Notes under the pieces: generated by a model | Told to the model about the DNA's origin: nothing | Database searches by the model: none | Seen by the model: only the letters and a program-made list of their open reading frames with translations | Made by a program: the position numbers and the translations under genes | NCBI GenBank assembly: GCA_945888515.1 | Contig: CAMDAD010000003.1 | Span: forward strand, 62,001-126,000 | Direction of reading: 5' to 3' | Origin: Akkermansia muciniphila | GTDB taxonomy: Bacteria; Verrucomicrobiota; Verrucomicrobiia; Verrucomicrobiales; Akkermansiaceae | Length of the DNA stretch: 64,000 nucleotides | Part shown: positions 35,223 to 44,280 of the stretch, piece after piece | How the letters are laid out: each line of letters opens with the position of its first letter | How positions within the stretch are numbered: position 1 is the first letter of the stretch

Positions 35223-37463
35223 TTATTTTTTGCCCGATTTTTCTAACGCTTGGCTCAGACTGGCAGCCACTTGCGCGGCGAGTTGTTGGTAGCCTTTTAC
35301 GGTAAAATGAACGTCGCCCGGTTTGACGAAGAGTTCGGGATCCAGGCTTTTGCTGAGAGTGTAGAGATCATCCGTGGGAATGTCATGGCGTTTCATGATC
35401 TCGGCGGCGATGGCATTGTATTTCGCATCATCGCCGACGAAACGTCCCGCCTCGCCCTCCGGCACCACGGTGGTGCTGGCCCAGACGAGTTGGGCTCCGG
35501 TGGCTTTCAGGCGCAGCACCAGTTTTTCGAGGTTCGCCCGATATTGTTCCGGCGTGAAGGAAACCTTACCATTCTTTTTGTCGCGGTTGCCTTGTTCTTT
35601 CGAAGAGGGATTGCGATAGCACAGGTCCCACAGGCCCCAGTTGAAATGAATGACGTCCCATTTTTTATCGCCGAGCCAGCCATCAATGTTCGCTAGGCCG
35701 ATACCGGTATCGCCGCAGTTGGCCGGGCTATTTTTGCCAGACATGGGTCGATAGACATTGGCTTTGCCATTCATCAAGGCGCGGACATCGCGGGTGTAGC
35801 CGATGGAGATGGAATCGCCGAGGATAAGAACATTCGGCAATTGGGGATCGGGCGTCATCGCCCAGGAGCCTGCCAAATCAGAGGCAGGCGTGAAGGGCTT
35901 GAGTTGGGCGGACTTAGCTTTTTTGTTAGGGTCAACAATTTTTTCATACTTGGTCCACTCGCGATGGATCTTCTCGGTGACATGTGAAGCCACAGGCTTG
36001 ATCTCGGCTGCGGGAGAGATCAATACATCTTTGCTCATACTATGCCAGGTGTTCGACATGCGCTCGACAATCTCCGGATGCCGCGCGGCGACGTTTTTGG
36101 TTTCGGCACGATCGGTGGCGATGTGATAGAGCTCCCAAGGTTGGCTCTGGAAGCTCACCAGCTTCCACTCGCCATCGCGCAGCCCGCGATCACTGCCATA
36201 GAGTAGATGAATCGGCGGTCGGTTGGACATCGTTTCCCCTGCCAAAATCGGAGCGAGCGAAATACCGGCGAGCGGTGTGAGCTGACGACCAGGAAAGGTG
36301 TTAGGGATACTCGCACCTGCAACCGCAGCGAAGGTAGGCAGCACATCGACCAAGTGCGCGGGGTTATTGCTAATGGATCCGGCTTTGCTCTTCAGTCCTG
36401 CGGGCCAGTGAAGAATGGCAGGAGAAGCGATTCCGCCCTCGAATTGATTTTGTTTGTAGTAGCGGAACGGAGCGTTGCGAGCCCAGGCCCAGCCGGTGCT
36501 GTCTGTCCATTTGGTGTCGGCATGATAGGGCTCTTTATCGGTATTGATGTTTTGGCGATCATACGGACAGGCTCCGTTATCGGAGACAAAAAGAATCAGC
36601 GTGTTCGCCAGCTCCCCGGCTTTTTCGAGATCGATCATGAGGCGACCAAGTTCTTGGTCCACGCGATCTATGAGCGCCGCATAGACCGCCATGCGCTTCG
36701 CTTCCCACTCCCGTTGTTCCGGCGTCAGCTTGTCCCAGGCACGCACGTGATCAGGCCGCGGTGGCACGGGAAGATCGGCAGGAAGCAGTCCGATTTTCTT
36801 TTGTTTTTGCACCCGAGCCGCGCGGATGGCATCCCAGCCGACATCGTAGCAACCGAGGTATTTCTTGTAATCCACCTCTAACGGTTGTAGGGGCGCGTGC
36901 GGTGCATTGAAGGCAATGTAGAGAAACCAAGGCTTCTTTTCCGCGCGCGCTTCACCGAGAAATTTCATCGCTTGATCGACGTTGGCGGTCGTGGTGTAAA
37001 AGCCTTCACTCGGCACGGTCCAGGGTTGACCGTTGAACCGAAACGTATTGTCGCCGTGATAATAATTCGTCGAACCCGAGAGATGGCCGAAGTAGCGATG
37101 GAAGCCGAAATCCGTCGGTTCTTTTGTCAAATGCCACTTGCCCGTCATGGCGGTGAAATAACCCGCTGGGGCCAGCACTTCCGGGATGGTGACCGCACGC
37201 TGCATGCCTTCATCGCCCGCTTGCCGGCACCAGCGCCCTGTGAGCAGAGAAACACGTGAGGAATGGCACTTGGCAGTGTTATACATCTGCGTCATGCGCA
37301 GGCCATTCGCGGCAAGACGATCCAGCACAGGTGTCTCGATCTCACTACCATAACAACCGAGGTCGGAAAAACCCAGATCGTCCACCATGACCAGCAGGAT
37401 GTTCGGCTTCGGCGCCGCATGGGCGGTGAAGAGGGTGCATAGGAAGAAGATGAGTGGTTTCAT
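35223..37463 (-). CDS. Sulfatase fused to an SGNH/GDSL esterase
   Basis: 746 residues with a signal peptide (MKPLIFFLCTLFTAHAA). Residues of about 20-500 are a type I sulfatase: VDDLGFSDLG metal site (D28-D29) and the formylglycine site C66-H-S-S-R, a CxSSR variant of CxPSR, in KCHSSRVSLLTGRW. From about 535 an SGNH hydrolase follows: LILGDSISIGY (Ser nucleophile block), HFNWGLWDL, and DVHFTVKGY (Asp-His pair). So one polypeptide could remove a sulfate and an ester group from the same glycan. It is maturated by a formylglycine-generating enzyme not in this window. Its ATG overlaps the stop of the upstream sulfatase by 4 bases. The free-standing SGNH protein at 48903 is a homologue of its second half. 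Confidence 0.88.
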   Translation of the reverse strand: MKPLIFFLCTLFTAHAAPKPNILLVMVDDLGFSDLGCYGSEIETPVLDRLAANGLRMTQMYNTAKCHSSRVSLLTGRWCRQAGDEGMQRAVTIPEVLAPAGYFTAMTGKWHLTKEPTDFGFHRYFGHLSGSTNYYHGDNTFRFNGQPWTVPSEGFYTTTANVDQAMKFLGEARAEKKPWFLYIAFNAPHAPLQPLEVDYKKYLGCYDVGWDAIRAARVQKQKKIGLLPADLPVPPRPDHVRAWDKLTPEQREWEAKRMAVYAALIDRVDQELGRLMIDLEKAGELANTLILFVSDNGACPYDRQNINTDKEPYHADTKWTDSTGWAWARNAPFRYYKQNQFEGGIASPAILHWPAGLKSKAGSISNNPAHLVDVLPTFAAVAGASIPNTFPGRQLTPLAGISLAPILAGETMSNRPPIHLLYGSDRGLRDGEWKLVSFQSQPWELYHIATDRAETKNVAARHPEIVERMSNTWHSMSKDVLISPAAEIKPVASHVTEKIHREWTKYEKIVDPNKKAKSAQLKPFTPASDLAGSWAMTPDPQLPNVLILGDSISIGYTRDVRALMNGKANVYRPMSGKNSPANCGDTGIGLANIDGWLGDKKWDVIHFNWGLWDLCYRNPSSKEQGNRDKKNGKVSFTPEQYRANLEKLVLRLKATGAQLVWASTTVVPEGEAGRFVGDDAKYNAIAAEIMKRHDIPTDDLYTLSKSLDPELFVKPGDVHFTVKGYQQLAAQVAASLSQALEKSGKK

Positions 37464-38947
37464 TGCGGAATCGGGTCGCTGCGTTTGATGGTGGTCTTTC
37501 CTTCCCAGATGGCGGTGTCGGATTTTTTGTCGTAAGTGAGGATACGGGCGGCACTCTTCGGAGCGAGAGGAAGATCAGGCTGGGGCAACCACTTTTTGTG
37601 CTCGGCGATGACGGAGGCGTGCTCCGGTTTGGCGGCAAGATTGTGCCATTCGTTCGGATCGGCGATCATGTCGTAGAGTTCTTCGCTGCCATCGGCATAG
37701 CGAATGTAGCGCCAGCGTTCACTGCGGATGCCGTGACTGCCTTGGTTGTGGCTAGTAATAGCGGGGCGTGCGCGTTTGGTGGAAGAATCTTTCAGCTGCG
37801 ACACGAGACTGATGCCTTCGAGCTCTTTGTTTGGCGACACTCCGGTGAGCTCGATAAGGGTAGGATAAATGTCTAACAACTCAGCAGGTTGCAGGCAGCG
37901 TTGACCGCCTTTCACGCCCGGCCCGGCGAAGATGAGTGGAACTTTGGTGCCGCGATCCCACAAAGTGTTTTTACCGCTGATTCCCTTTTCGCCAAGATGC
38001 CAGCCGTGATCGCCCCATACCACGACAATGGTATTTCCCGCCACGCCCGCTTCATCCAGCGCGGTCATGAGTCGGCCGACTTGGGAATCGACAAAGCTGG
38101 TGCACGCCAAATAGCTGCGCACGAGATTGCGCCATTGGTTTTTTTCCTTAAGCCACGGCAAGCGCGGCTCGGGCAACTCCCAGTGAAGATACCAGGAAAA
38201 ACGTGGCGTGTCGTCGCGATCGGCGTCTAACACATTGGGCAGAATCGTATCGTCATCGGGATAGAGATCGAACCATTTCTGCGTAGCGTAGCACGGGACA
38301 TGCGGCAGGAAAAATCCGGCGGCGATGAAGAAAGGTTGATCCTTGGGTGCCGATTTGATTTGCTCGATGGTCCAGTTGGCAACCTTCGTATCGCCCTTGC
38401 TGGAATCGTCATTGTCGAGCGGCCACACACCCCAGTCCACGAGTCGGTTGTTTCCCATGGGTGTTTCCCCTACGAGTTTTTGCGGAGGCATGGTGCCGAC
38501 GCCGCCAAAAGGAGCGGTCACTTGGAATTCCTTAGCGAGACTTTTTCCTCCGCCGCCGGTGGTGCCGCCGTGGAAAATTTTCCCCGTGGCGTAGGTGCGA
38601 TAGCCCTGTGCGGCGAAGTGCTGCGGCAGCGAGACAGCGTTTTTCAGAAGTGGCAGATCTCGCGGCGCGGGCGAAAGACCGTAGATGCCGGTAGTAGTCG
38701 GACGACGCCCGAACAAAAGACTCGTGCGCGAAGGATTGCACAATGGCGATTGGCAGTGAGCGTTGAGGAAGCTCGTGCCACGTGCGGCGAGTTTATCGAG
38801 ATATGGGGTTTTTACGAGGGGATGGCCACCCATATGACCGACCCAATCGTTCTGGTCATCTATGGCGATAAACAGGATGTTCGGTTTTTTGTTTTCCGCA
38901 GCGAAGGCGGGGGAAATCAAGAACCACGAAAAGAGCAAGGCTTTCAT
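37460..38947 (-). CDS. Sulfatase (iduronate-2-sulfatase/choline-sulfatase-like)
   Basis: 495 residues with a signal peptide (MKALLFSWFLISPAFAAE). Type I sulfatase: AIDDQNDWVG metal site (D30-D31), formylglycine site C70-N-P-S-R in LCNPSRTSLLFGRRP, YATGKIFHGG, WGDHGWHLGEKG (metal ligands and His) and KNTLWDRGTKVPLIF. The N-D-W-V-G and GDHGWHLGE elements are characteristic of iduronate-sulfatase-like enzymes, so a uronic-acid or hexose 2-sulfate is a reasonable but unproven substrate. It is coupled by 4-base overlaps to the SASA esterase before it and to the sulfatase-SGNH fusion after it. Confidence 0.9.
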   Translation of the reverse strand: MKALLFSWFLISPAFAAENKKPNILFIAIDDQNDWVGHMGGHPLVKTPYLDKLAARGTSFLNAHCQSPLCNPSRTSLLFGRRPTTTGIYGLSPAPRDLPLLKNAVSLPQHFAAQGYRTYATGKIFHGGTTGGGGKSLAKEFQVTAPFGGVGTMPPQKLVGETPMGNNRLVDWGVWPLDNDDSSKGDTKVANWTIEQIKSAPKDQPFFIAAGFFLPHVPCYATQKWFDLYPDDDTILPNVLDADRDDTPRFSWYLHWELPEPRLPWLKEKNQWRNLVRSYLACTSFVDSQVGRLMTALDEAGVAGNTIVVVWGDHGWHLGEKGISGKNTLWDRGTKVPLIFAGPGVKGGQRCLQPAELLDIYPTLIELTGVSPNKELEGISLVSQLKDSSTKRARPAITSHNQGSHGIRSERWRYIRYADGSEELYDMIADPNEWHNLAAKPEHASVIAEHKKWLPQPDLPLAPKSAARILTYDKKSDTAIWEGKTTIKRSDPIPQ

Positions 38948-40491
38948 CGCTTGATGTTTTCTGTGGAAAAGACAGATGCAGGAAGATTCTCGCTGTTAAT
39001 GAGATTAGCGCCTTCCGGATTGGCAGCCCAAGCGTAACGGGCAGCGACGGGTTGCTTCACATCCTTGCTGCTGAGCACGATCGTATCCTTGCCTTCGATC
39101 TTCGCCTCGGCCCAATACCATTTGCGATCGGCCCCGCATATTTCAAAACGTTTCAATGACGCCGTATCACGCGCTTTCAGGCCGCTTCCCACATGTTCGA
39201 AGCTGACGCGAATGGTATCCTTGACCACCTCGTGTTTTTGATAAAGTGGACCTGAGTAAACCAGCGTTTTGCCATAATCTTTGACCAAAGCCCACAACGC
39301 CAGACGCTCACCGGGATCCTTCTTGTTTTTGGGATGTATGTCATTGGCCTCACCAACTTCATTGATCACGGCCATTCCCGTTTTCGGGACAGTTTGCAGC
39401 ACGCGGCGCATGGCATCCTGCACATGAACCCAGCCATCCTCGATGCCAGGCTCGGTAGTAGGCATACCGAAGTTCGCGAGCTGCACATAGTAAAAGGAAA
39501 ACGAATCATCCCAACGCTTGCGCCAGTCTGCGATCATCAAGGGCAATGTCTGGTCGTAGGGAGCCGAGCCCGTGCTGCGGTTCGCCTCGCCCTGATACCA
39601 GATCGCCCCACGCATGGTGTAGCCGACGAAAGGATGTATCATCGAATTAAATAACACTCCGGGTTTGCCATCACTTGCCAGCGCACGACGCCCCATCAGG
39701 GGTCGGACGGGCAATCGTCCGCGCTCGGCGGCAGGCTTTTGTTTTGCCAAGGCCATCGCTTTCTCCCACTGCGCGAGCTGTTTTTCATAAGTGGCTTTTG
39801 CTTTGTCCGGATCAAAAGCGGCATCGTCTTTGATCGCAGCATCGACCAGCTTTTTTGTCGATGGTAGCGTATCGAGTGCCTCGCGACTGGTGAATGTTTC
39901 AATCGGCTTACCCCCCCAGGAACTGTGAATCACCGCCACGGGCACACCCAATTCTTGGCGTAATTTACGGGCAAAAAAGTAAGCGACTGCCGAAAAACGC
40001 GAGACATTTTTCGGGTTCGCCGATTGCCATGAACCATTGATATCATCCATGGCTTCCACAGTAGCCACACGCGGAGCGGTGAACATGCGCAAAGAAGAAT
40101 CGGTGGATTCGTTCACCAACGAATGATACATCGGCGAACCACTCATCGTGAACGACATGTTCGACTGCCCGGACGCAAACCACACCTCACCGACGAGAAC
40201 GTCCTGAATCAACTTTTCTTTGCCCGCCGAACGGATGGTTAGTGTGGCACCCTTAGCATCAGCATTTCCTGTCTCGATGGCAGTGCGCCATTTGCCATCA
40301 CCGCTCGCTTTAGTAGTAGCAGTTTTTCCCTTGAACGAAATTTTCACCTCGGCATTCGCATCAGCCTTGCCCCAAATCGCAGCGGCGCGATCGCGCTGTA
40401 AGACCATGTGATCGGAAAAAAAATGCGGCACGGAAAGCTCGGCGAAGAGAGCGCTGGGCACGAGACTGAGACAGTAGAGTAAGGTTTTCAT
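38944..40491 (-). CDS. Sialate O-acetylesterase-like carbohydrate esterase (SASA domain)
   Basis: 515 residues with a signal peptide (MKTLLYCLSLVPSALFAE). An N-terminal beta-domain (about 20-95, FSDHMVLQRDRAAAIWGKA) is followed by the SASA/SGNH esterase core: nucleophile S110 in WFASGQSNM, VIHSSWGGKPIE and GAIWYQGEANRS, with the catalytic His expected in AVINEVGEANDIHPKNK. The family removes O-acetyl groups from sialic acids or plant and algal polysaccharides. Its overlap with the sulfatase downstream points to acetylated and sulfated glycans as the substrate. The gene is preceded by an 88-base gap, so it may have its own promoter or continue from the LamG gene. Confidence 0.88.
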   Translation of the reverse strand: MKTLLYCLSLVPSALFAELSVPHFFSDHMVLQRDRAAAIWGKADANAEVKISFKGKTATTKASGDGKWRTAIETGNADAKGATLTIRSAGKEKLIQDVLVGEVWFASGQSNMSFTMSGSPMYHSLVNESTDSSLRMFTAPRVATVEAMDDINGSWQSANPKNVSRFSAVAYFFARKLRQELGVPVAVIHSSWGGKPIETFTSREALDTLPSTKKLVDAAIKDDAAFDPDKAKATYEKQLAQWEKAMALAKQKPAAERGRLPVRPLMGRRALASDGKPGVLFNSMIHPFVGYTMRGAIWYQGEANRSTGSAPYDQTLPLMIADWRKRWDDSFSFYYVQLANFGMPTTEPGIEDGWVHVQDAMRRVLQTVPKTGMAVINEVGEANDIHPKNKKDPGERLALWALVKDYGKTLVYSGPLYQKHEVVKDTIRVSFEHVGSGLKARDTASLKRFEICGADRKWYWAEAKIEGKDTIVLSSKDVKQPVAARYAWAANPEGANLINSENLPASVFSTENIKR

Positions 40492-40579
40492 CTTGTTATA
40501 AAGGAACGATGCGGCAAATGGGTATGAGTGTCAATGCAATGATGAAATGTGACTCGTGAGCAGTCGTTACCATTTGAGA

Positions 40580-41404
40580 TTACGGCGTGAGATACTTTTT
40601 TTGTAGTGCGGACATGGCATTTTGTAGCTCCGCATCAACAAGGGGGCGATCCCAAATAAGAAACCTAGCGATTTCTCCATCGAACGATTCGTGGCCAGGA
40701 TGCTCGATGGCATCGCGCTCTTGCCCAACGGCCATGCGTGAGGGATTGGCCTTGGGGTTCACGGGGAAGTCCGCCGTGTCAACAGGCTTGGAGTCATTGA
40801 CGAAGAGTTCCAGCTTCACTGTGCCTTTCCCAGCCGCCATGCGTCCAGCGATCAGATAAAACTTGTTAGACTCTAGCTTGGGGCCCACAGCTTTTGGATT
40901 GTTGGGATCGAATCGTCCAAAAGTCTGGCCATTGCGCGTGCCCCACCAGAGCGTATTGTCGTCATTCAAACAGCCCCACACACCTTCATACTTGCCACCA
41001 TTGCGCAGGTTACCAAAAAACGAATTCACGTCTTTGAGCCCGAGGCGTTGTTCGTGCACCGCGATGAGTGCAAGCCATGTATGACCTTTTCCCGTGGTGA
41101 GGGAATCGAAGGTATCTTCGTCGACGCAGACCAATTCTTGTTGGCGGAATACCAGCGAAGGATGATTGTTGAGCGCGACAATGTTCTGACGGAGTGAGGG
41201 GCGTCCGCTGCCAGGTTCTTTTCGGCCTTTGTCCTGAAGAACGAATTCCTTGGCAGGCGAAGTCGCAACTTGATTTTTCCAAGCAATGACTTTGTTTTCC
41301 TCCTGTCGCGTTACGCCTTTTGCCGCATCGAGATCGAGGATCAGAGCTGTGGTGGGAAGTTCTTGAGCAGAAGCAAGCGTTAGGGTGAAAAGTATGAATT
41401 TCAT
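40580..41404 (-). CDS. Secreted LamG-type (concanavalin A-like) domain protein
   Basis: 274 residues with a very short signal peptide (MKFILFTLTLASAQ). The whole mature protein is a single LamG/pentraxin-like jelly roll: LILDLDAAKGV, NNHPSLVFR, HTWLALIAVHE, FYLIAGRMAAGKGTVKLELFVNDSKP and the typical ending GEIARFLIWDRPLVDAEL. Such domains bind carbohydrate or protein. It sits 21 bases after the sulfatase at 41426 and before the SASA esterase gene, so a glycan-binding role serving those enzymes is plausible. No catalytic residues recognised. Confidence 0.82.
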   Translation of the reverse strand: MKFILFTLTLASAQELPTTALILDLDAAKGVTRQEENKVIAWKNQVATSPAKEFVLQDKGRKEPGSGRPSLRQNIVALNNHPSLVFRQQELVCVDEDTFDSLTTGKGHTWLALIAVHEQRLGLKDVNSFFGNLRNGGKYEGVWGCLNDDNTLWWGTRNGQTFGRFDPNNPKAVGPKLESNKFYLIAGRMAAGKGTVKLELFVNDSKPVDTADFPVNPKANPSRMAVGQERDAIEHPGHESFDGEIARFLIWDRPLVDAELQNAMSALQKKYLTP

Positions 41405-41425
41405 AAACGGGGAGTGCAGGAATCA

Positions 41426-42919
41426 TCAGCGACTTTTACCAGCTGCTTTTGATTTTTCTAACAAATCCTTGAGCTCTCTAGCGATTTCCGGTTTTTGTGT
41501 GAGCAGGTTTTTGGTTTCACCGGGATCGGTGGAGAGATCGTAGAGTTGTGCGGGCGCTGAGTCGGGGATGTGAAATGTGTTGAGCGCGGGATTTTTTTCG
41601 TAGTTGTTGCCGCCCGACCCGGGGTGATCGAGGTATTTCCACTGACCCCGACGGATGGCAAGATACTGCGAGGAAAAACCCTGAGTCAAAAGATACGGAC
41701 GAATGGATTCTTTCGCGATACCGAGCCACATAGGCAGCATATTAAAGCTATCTTCCGCGGCATTGTCGGGCAATTCTGCACCAACGATAGCCGCAATCGT
41801 AGCGATGATATCGGTGTGGCTGGTGAGTTGGTCAGACGTTTGCTCGGGTTTGATTTTTCCGGGCCAACGCACGAGAAATGGCACTCGATGGCCACCCTCC
41901 CATTGGTCACGCTTGATGCCGCGCCACGGATGGGCGGGATCATGTTGATGATCCGCACGCATGTGCACAGCACTGGCGACTTCGGGCCCGTTGTCGCTGG
42001 TGAAAATGACGATGGTGTTATCGGCGATGCCGAGTTCTTTGAGCGTATTCATCAACTCGCCGACGATCCAGTCGAGCTGCAGGATGAAGTCGCCATGGGG
42101 CCCCACCTCAGACTTTCCTTGGAACGGTGGGGCTGCGAATGAGGGTAAATGGACGGCCTGAGCGGAGTGAAAGAGAAAGAAGGGTTTATTTGAATCGTTT
42201 TTTACGTGTGAGCGTAAAAAGTCTTTGCTTTTTTGCAAGAAGACCATGTCAACTTCTTCCATGGGAAAATCATCGGCAATCATGCCGGGGCGGCAGTCTT
42301 CCGCGTATGGATGTTTGGGCAATGTGCTACGATCGAGTTGTTTCGTGGGCGGCACAGGCACGCGGTCCCCATCGATGAAAGCATAGTGCCAGTCGGTGGT
42401 GGGGCAGCAACCTGTGCCGAAAAATCGCTGGAACCCATGATCGAGCGGACCTCCTTCGATGCGTCGTGAGTAGTCAATTTTATGCATCACATCGGGCGAG
42501 CTACTATTGATGGCGTGACCTTGTTTGTCGCGATAAGTCAATCCAACGTGCCACTTGCCGATACAAGCAGTAGCATACTTTTTCTCTCGGAGCATTTCAG
42601 GCAAAGTCAGGCGCTCCGGAGCAATAAGCGAAGGGCCGCCTGCTCCGGTGAAGACTGTGCCACCGCGCGGGATACGAAATCCCATTTGGCCAGTCATGAG
42701 GCTATAGCGAGTAGGCGTACAAACGGTGCAGGGCGAGTGAGCATCCGTGAAGCGGATTCCTTCGCGGGCCAGTTGATCGAGATGCGGTGTAGGGATTTTT
42801 GATGACGCGTGATAACAAGAAACATCACCGTAGCCTAGATCATCGGCGAGGATGAGCAGGATGTTGGGAGTCTCGGCTTGCAGAGAAATCGTTAGGGAGA
42901 GTAGGACTAGAAATTTCAT
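41426..42919 (-). CDS. Sulfatase (arylsulfatase A-like)
   Basis: Start at 42919 chosen because it begins the signal peptide (MKFLVLLSLTISLQAE); ATG 42943 is in frame. About 497 residues. Type I sulfatase with LADDLGYGD, formylglycine site C67-T-P-T-R in VCTPTRYSLMTGQ (Thr in place of the usual Ser), ACIGKWHVGL and FTSDNGPE. CTPTR is a natural CxPSR variant in many PVC-group arylsulfatases. It is the first gene of a run on the minus strand (LamG protein, SASA esterase, two more sulfatases). Substrate cannot be assigned; the family includes sulfatases of galactose and glucosamine residues. Confidence 0.9.
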   Translation of the reverse strand: MKFLVLLSLTISLQAETPNILLILADDLGYGDVSCYHASSKIPTPHLDQLAREGIRFTDAHSPCTVCTPTRYSLMTGQMGFRIPRGGTVFTGAGGPSLIAPERLTLPEMLREKKYATACIGKWHVGLTYRDKQGHAINSSSPDVMHKIDYSRRIEGGPLDHGFQRFFGTGCCPTTDWHYAFIDGDRVPVPPTKQLDRSTLPKHPYAEDCRPGMIADDFPMEEVDMVFLQKSKDFLRSHVKNDSNKPFFLFHSAQAVHLPSFAAPPFQGKSEVGPHGDFILQLDWIVGELMNTLKELGIADNTIVIFTSDNGPEVASAVHMRADHQHDPAHPWRGIKRDQWEGGHRVPFLVRWPGKIKPEQTSDQLTSHTDIIATIAAIVGAELPDNAAEDSFNMLPMWLGIAKESIRPYLLTQGFSSQYLAIRRGQWKYLDHPGSGGNNYEKNPALNTFHIPDSAPAQLYDLSTDPGETKNLLTQKPEIARELKDLLEKSKAAGKSR

Positions 42920-43074
42920 CACACTGGGAGAATTGTCCGACACGGCGGCGCTGGGCTTTTTAGCGGAGTGACCGCATGTTTTACCACGGGATCAGTAGAG
43001 AAACGGAGAATATCTGTTAGACTGATTGATTTCCGACTGGTTGATGTATGAAACGAATGAAAAGCGCTGTCTTG

Positions 43075-44235
43075 TCAGAGCCAAGTGAGCTCGTCGTGAA
43101 GTTTATTGAGATTAAGGCAACCCGTCTCAGTGACGATAACCATGTCTTCAATGCGAACGGCACCAAGGTCACGGCGATACAGACCAGGCTCGACGGTGAG
43201 AGCTTCACCCGCAAGCAGGGGCGGTCCTTTTCTGTCAAGCAATGGTGGCTCATGAACATCAAGGCCGATGCCGTGACCAGTGCCGTGGGTCATGGCGCAA
43301 TAGCTCAGGGGCGTATGCTCGCCGGGCAGACCGAAAGGATAACCGTGCTGCGCAAGCGCTGCGATGGTGGCCAGGTGGACAGCTTCTCCCGTTACACCGA
43401 CGCGGATGGCGTTCTCAGCTGCGGCCTTTGCCGCTCTGACGGCTGCGTGCATGCGGATCAATTCATCAGGAATATCACCGTTGACGACGGTGCGAGTGCA
43501 GTCACCGTTGTAGCGGGTGCGACGATCGCAAGGGAAAATATCGACAATGACAGGCTCGCTGGTGCGTAACTCACCCGTGCCGTAATTGTGGCAATCCGAA
43601 GCGATGGGACCACCGGCGATGATAGATTTGGGGTTGGCGAAATTCTGGTCTAGCAGCCAGTGATCGACGGCAGCGCGCACCCGTTCGGAAGTGAGCGGAC
43701 TGCCATCGTGGAGAAGGATGCCATCGGCACGCACGCCAGCTCTGGCTATCATCTCGCAGGCTATTTGAATGGCGCCCTCGGTGACACGTTGAGCTTCCCG
43801 CAGGTGCTGAATTTCTTCATCGGATTTCTGGCGGCGCTCGTTCACCCAACAGTCGGGATCGCACTCGATAGTGATTCCTGCCTTACGCGCGAAATCAGCA
43901 AAGATCAGTGGCAGCGTACGGTCGCCTAAGGCATGCGTGACGCCTGCGCGACGTAGGCATTCGATCGCTGCTTGAGCATTCGCAGTTTCACGATCGCCGG
44001 ACAGCCCGCCTTCTGGAGCAAACATCGGTGGGCAGGCAACATGATGGACACGAGCATGCTGCTTGGCACGACCCATTTCGATATCGCGGAGGATGAGAGT
44101 CGATTCCGTGGCATTTCCGTTAGGGATTTCGAGTAATACGACTTGATCACCTACGGAAAAGCGGATGCGCCAGAATAGGCTGCTTTGGACTTGGGGCACG
44201 CCGGCGGCGATGCGAGCGACAGGAGTGGTGGACAT
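43075..44235 (-). CDS. M24-family metallopeptidase (Xaa-Pro aminopeptidase-like)
   Basis: 386 residues, no signal peptide. The pita-bread catalytic domain has the five metal ligands of the M24 family: D232 (VIVDIFP), D245 (NGDCTRT), H321 (HGTGHGIG), E349 (TVEPGLY) and E363 (RIEDMV). The N-terminal 130 residues form the creatinase-like domain. It should cleave the N-terminal residue from peptides with Pro in second place in the cytoplasm. It lies 45 bases upstream-facing beside the DPP IV-like peptidase on the same strand, and the two may cooperate in the breakdown of proline-containing peptides. Confidence 0.92.
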   Translation of the reverse strand: MSTTPVARIAAGVPQVQSSLFWRIRFSVGDQVVLLEIPNGNATESTLILRDIEMGRAKQHARVHHVACPPMFAPEGGLSGDRETANAQAAIECLRRAGVTHALGDRTLPLIFADFARKAGITIECDPDCWVNERRQKSDEEIQHLREAQRVTEGAIQIACEMIARAGVRADGILLHDGSPLTSERVRAAVDHWLLDQNFANPKSIIAGGPIASDCHNYGTGELRTSEPVIVDIFPCDRRTRYNGDCTRTVVNGDIPDELIRMHAAVRAAKAAAENAIRVGVTGEAVHLATIAALAQHGYPFGLPGEHTPLSYCAMTHGTGHGIGLDVHEPPLLDRKGPPLLAGEALTVEPGLYRRDLGAVRIEDMVIVTETGCLNLNKLHDELTWL

Positions 44236-44280
44236 GGATGATGTGTGATATGAGGTTTGGATTGTGGCACGTTACCCATT

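Noticed and set aside
40515..40576. CAAATGG...CCATTTG inverted repeat before the SASA gene
   Set aside because: Arms are 48 bases apart, which is too loose for an operator and likely chance.
43048..43569. A 173-codon + strand frame within the M24 peptidase gene
   Set aside because: It lies entirely inside a gene on the other strand whose metal ligands are all recognisable; its translation shows no motif.
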